Shown here: piece by piece, positions 31,630 through 33,326 of the stretch
Layout: each line of letters begins with the position of its first letter
Numbering within the stretch: the stretch's first letter is position 1
Source of the DNA: a virus
DNA: 33,326 bases
IMG/VR virus record: IMGVR_UViG_3300007760_000056
Location: 1 to 33,326 of that record
Reading direction: 5' to 3' (one strand)
Position numbers and translations under genes: made by a program
Notes under the pieces: model-generated
The model's input: the letters and a program-made list of their open reading frames with translations, nothing else
What the model was told of the DNA's origin: nothing
Databases searched by the model: none

Positions 31630-33326
31630 CTATATAATAGTTTCGGCAACCATATTGATAACAATTGATTCTGTATCTGTAACATCATAAGTTAATATTT
31701 GTTCCCTTAACGGTGTGATATCATTATTATTAACAGAAGGTGTTACTGTGAATTTAATATTTGTTGTTCCGTCTGTGATCGTATAAGGATTAAAGTTATT
31801 CAATACAACCTTTCCAGTAGTGTAATCAATCGTTCCCTGATTCTGTGTTCCGTCTGGTAATGTAAAATATACTGCCGGACTATCAACAACACCACTTGTA
31901 GTTCTTGCAACTTTCATAATACCCAAACCATCATCAACCAAAGAATATGTATTACCATCACTAGCTGTAAAGGAGGTGCTTACAACAGAACTTTTTGTTA
32001 ATGCATTATTAAAATTCATTGTATATGTTGAAGTTAATCCCAATGTAGCCGGTATAATTCTTTGTTGATATTTAACAGTTGTCTTATTATTTCTAATACT
32101 ATTATTTGTATTATCTATATCCTGTACAAGTTTTGAATATCTAAATTTTTGATCAAACTTTTCTAAGTTTGTTTGAAAGTAATTTTGTATTGAAGTATTT
32201 ATATTTGTCTTTAAAGTATTTTCATTTGTCAAGTTTGTAACAGGATCATAATTAACAGTAGTATCAATTAAAAGATAATACATTATAGGATCAATTAATT
32301 CTGGCATTACAGTAACAACATTATTTTTTTTAAGTATATCATTTTTAATAGATGTCTTTACTGCTGTACTATATGAAGTAGCCCCTGTTGGTTTCAATGC
32401 AATAAAAACTTTTCCATATTGAACCGGATCCGCATCTTCACCACCATATACTGTAATTGATTCAATATCAGGTCGTTGTTCTAAGAGCACTGCTTTGTAA
32501 TCATTTTTTGTAGTAGCACGTTTTTGTGCTTGGTATAATTTAGGTGCTTGAAACTTTAATGATGTTATTGTTTGAATATCTGCACCACCAGTAGCATTTG
32601 TATTTGTTGTCAAAGTATAATTAGCAGATGTTAAACCAGCAACAGAACCACTAGCAACATATGCACTTGCCTTGTTAGCTGTTGTTCCACTAGTAACAAT
32701 ATACTCAATGAAAATTATATTACCATCGGATAATTGTTTACCAACAGCTCCATCACCAAATGTAATTTCATACTTTTGATCTTCTACTTCTTGTAAGAAA
32801 TAAACTTTATCTGTTCCCTTGATAGTTGTAACATCAACTACATTACCATCTGTGTATGTAGCAACTGTTGAATCACTAGAAGAATTTTGAACTGTTACAG
32901 AAAGAGTTGTAGTATCTACATTCACATTTGGAATAATAAATCGTTGAGTAGCATCGGCAGAATTTACTGTATATGATTTTGAAAGTATTTTTCCTTCTTT
33001 GATTTCAACACCCGTTGCAGTATATGTTCCCGTAGTTGATCTCGGAACTGTCGTTGTTGTATTGGTTACAAACTTATAACTTACACCATTAACGCTTGAA
33101 GTGAACTTAGTATCCTTTGCAATCGTAAGTGAGGTCGGTGCACCTGACGGTGTAAAAGTAAAATCAAGTTTTGCTGTTGGTGATTTAACAGAAGTTGGAA
33201 TTACATTTAGATGTTTTGCATGAGATACAACTGAATCTCTCAAAGAGGAAGAGTCTAAGAACATTTCATTACCAAGCATGTTTGCATAATACGACATATA
33301 GTGCGTATTATAGGAGAGCAAATCAA
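31630..33326 (-). CDS. gp6: Baseplate wedge protein gp6 (5' end outside window)
   Basis: The frame is open through the right edge of the window, so the true start lies beyond it; a TTG at 33321 is probably not the start, since NLL-like context (DLLSYNTHYMSYYANMLGN) continues upstream. The segment YKAVLLEQRPDIESITVYGG with EDADPVQYGKVFIALKP resembles T4 gp6 (VSVWGGEDNDPPIYGRVFISLKP-like). MPELIDPIMYYLLIDTTVNY and NLEKFDQKFRYSKLVQDID match T4 'IPEIIDPE' and 'NLGKFDGVFRYSKLV'. gp6 forms the core ring connector of the baseplate wedges. About 565 residues are visible; T4 gp6 has about 660. Confidence 0.92.
   Translation of the reverse strand, partial: DLLSYNTHYMSYYANMLGNEMFLDSSSLRDSVVSHAKHLNVIPTSVKSPTAKLDFTFTPSGAPTSLTIAKDTKFTSSVNGVSYKFVTNTTTTVPRSTTGTYTATGVEIKEGKILSKSYTVNSADATQRFIIPNVNVDTTTLSVTVQNSSSDSTVATYTDGNVVDVTTIKGTDKVYFLQEVEDQKYEITFGDGAVGKQLSDGNIIFIEYIVTSGTTANKASAYVASGSVAGLTSANYTLTTNTNATGGADIQTITSLKFQAPKLYQAQKRATTKNDYKAVLLEQRPDIESITVYGGEDADPVQYGKVFIALKPTGATSYSTAVKTSIKNDILKKNNVVTVMPELIDPIMYYLLIDTTVNYDPVTNLTNENTLKTNINTSIQNYFQTNLEKFDQKFRYSKLVQDIDNTNNSIRNNKTTVKYQQRIIPATLGLTSTYTMNFNNALTKSSVVSTSFTASDGNTYSLVDDGLGIMKVARTTSGVVDSPAVYFTLPDGTQNQGTIDYTTGKVVLNNFNPYTITDGTTNIKFTVTPSVNNNDITPLREQILTYDVTDTESIVINMVAETII

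Noticed and set aside
32196-32203. TATAAATA on the minus strand inside gp6 (also inside genes near 5783 and 13143)
   Set aside because: Internal to coding sequence, with no gene start at a suitable distance; expected by chance in AT-rich DNA.

Overview
The window is a virion-structure region of a marine T4-like myovirus. Every gene I can support lies on the minus strand, so transcription runs from high to low coordinates. Six proteins match the T4 baseplate and neck set from remembered family sequences: gp6 (5' end outside the window), gp7, gp8, gp13, gp14 and the first codons of gp15. They occur in T4 order (6-7-8 ... 13-14-15). The DUF4815-type giant protein, the kelch-like protein and the many short collagen-like/AKI-repeat fibres are typical of cyanomyoviruses and pelagiphage myoviruses. 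The core genes are very AT-rich, which suggests a low-GC marine bacterial host, but nothing here names the host.

Layout, in transcription order. 33326-26972: gp6, an inserted fibre gene, gp7, gp8. 26944-21575: a 1789-residue DUF4815-like structural protein. 21572-18232: a short coiled-coil protein, an AKI-repeat fibre, a kelch-like protein and two unknown proteins. 18173-4012: a dense array of fibre, adhesin and small accessory genes. 3993-1695: a large repeat fibre, a coiled-coil protein and a 71-residue fibre-start protein, at the position of T4 wac. 1688-1: gp13, gp14 and the start of gp15. The array occupies the place of T4 genes 9-12 and wac.

The array is the remarkable part. It holds about twenty fibre-like proteins built from a small set of shared N-terminal modules, shared hinges and shared C-terminal ends, combined with different heads (lectin-like, discoidin-like, C1q-like, carbohydrate-binding-like). 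At least seven adhesin-like genes are each followed within about 12 bases by a gene for an 82-104 residue protein. Six of those small proteins share a C-terminal signature (V-K-x-[KRD]-[YFI]-P-K or close). The arrangement resembles fibre/assembly-chaperone pairs, multiplied within one operon. Nearly identical DNA blocks of 80-330 bases lie between these genes, and there are three very short mosaic ORFs that look like recombination scars. One of them joins two modules through an 8-base shared sequence. The whole region reads as a fibre-diversification locus that works by cassette duplication and swapping; I see no reverse transcriptase or template/variable repeat pair.

Regulation: TATAAATA boxes, the T4 late-promoter -10 sequence, sit upstream of gp8, of the fibre starting at 18173 (two in tandem) and of the 113-residue gene starting at 4640. 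No gene-free stretch exceeds 300 bases. I saw no tRNA, rRNA, CRISPR array, insertion sequence or convincing terminator.
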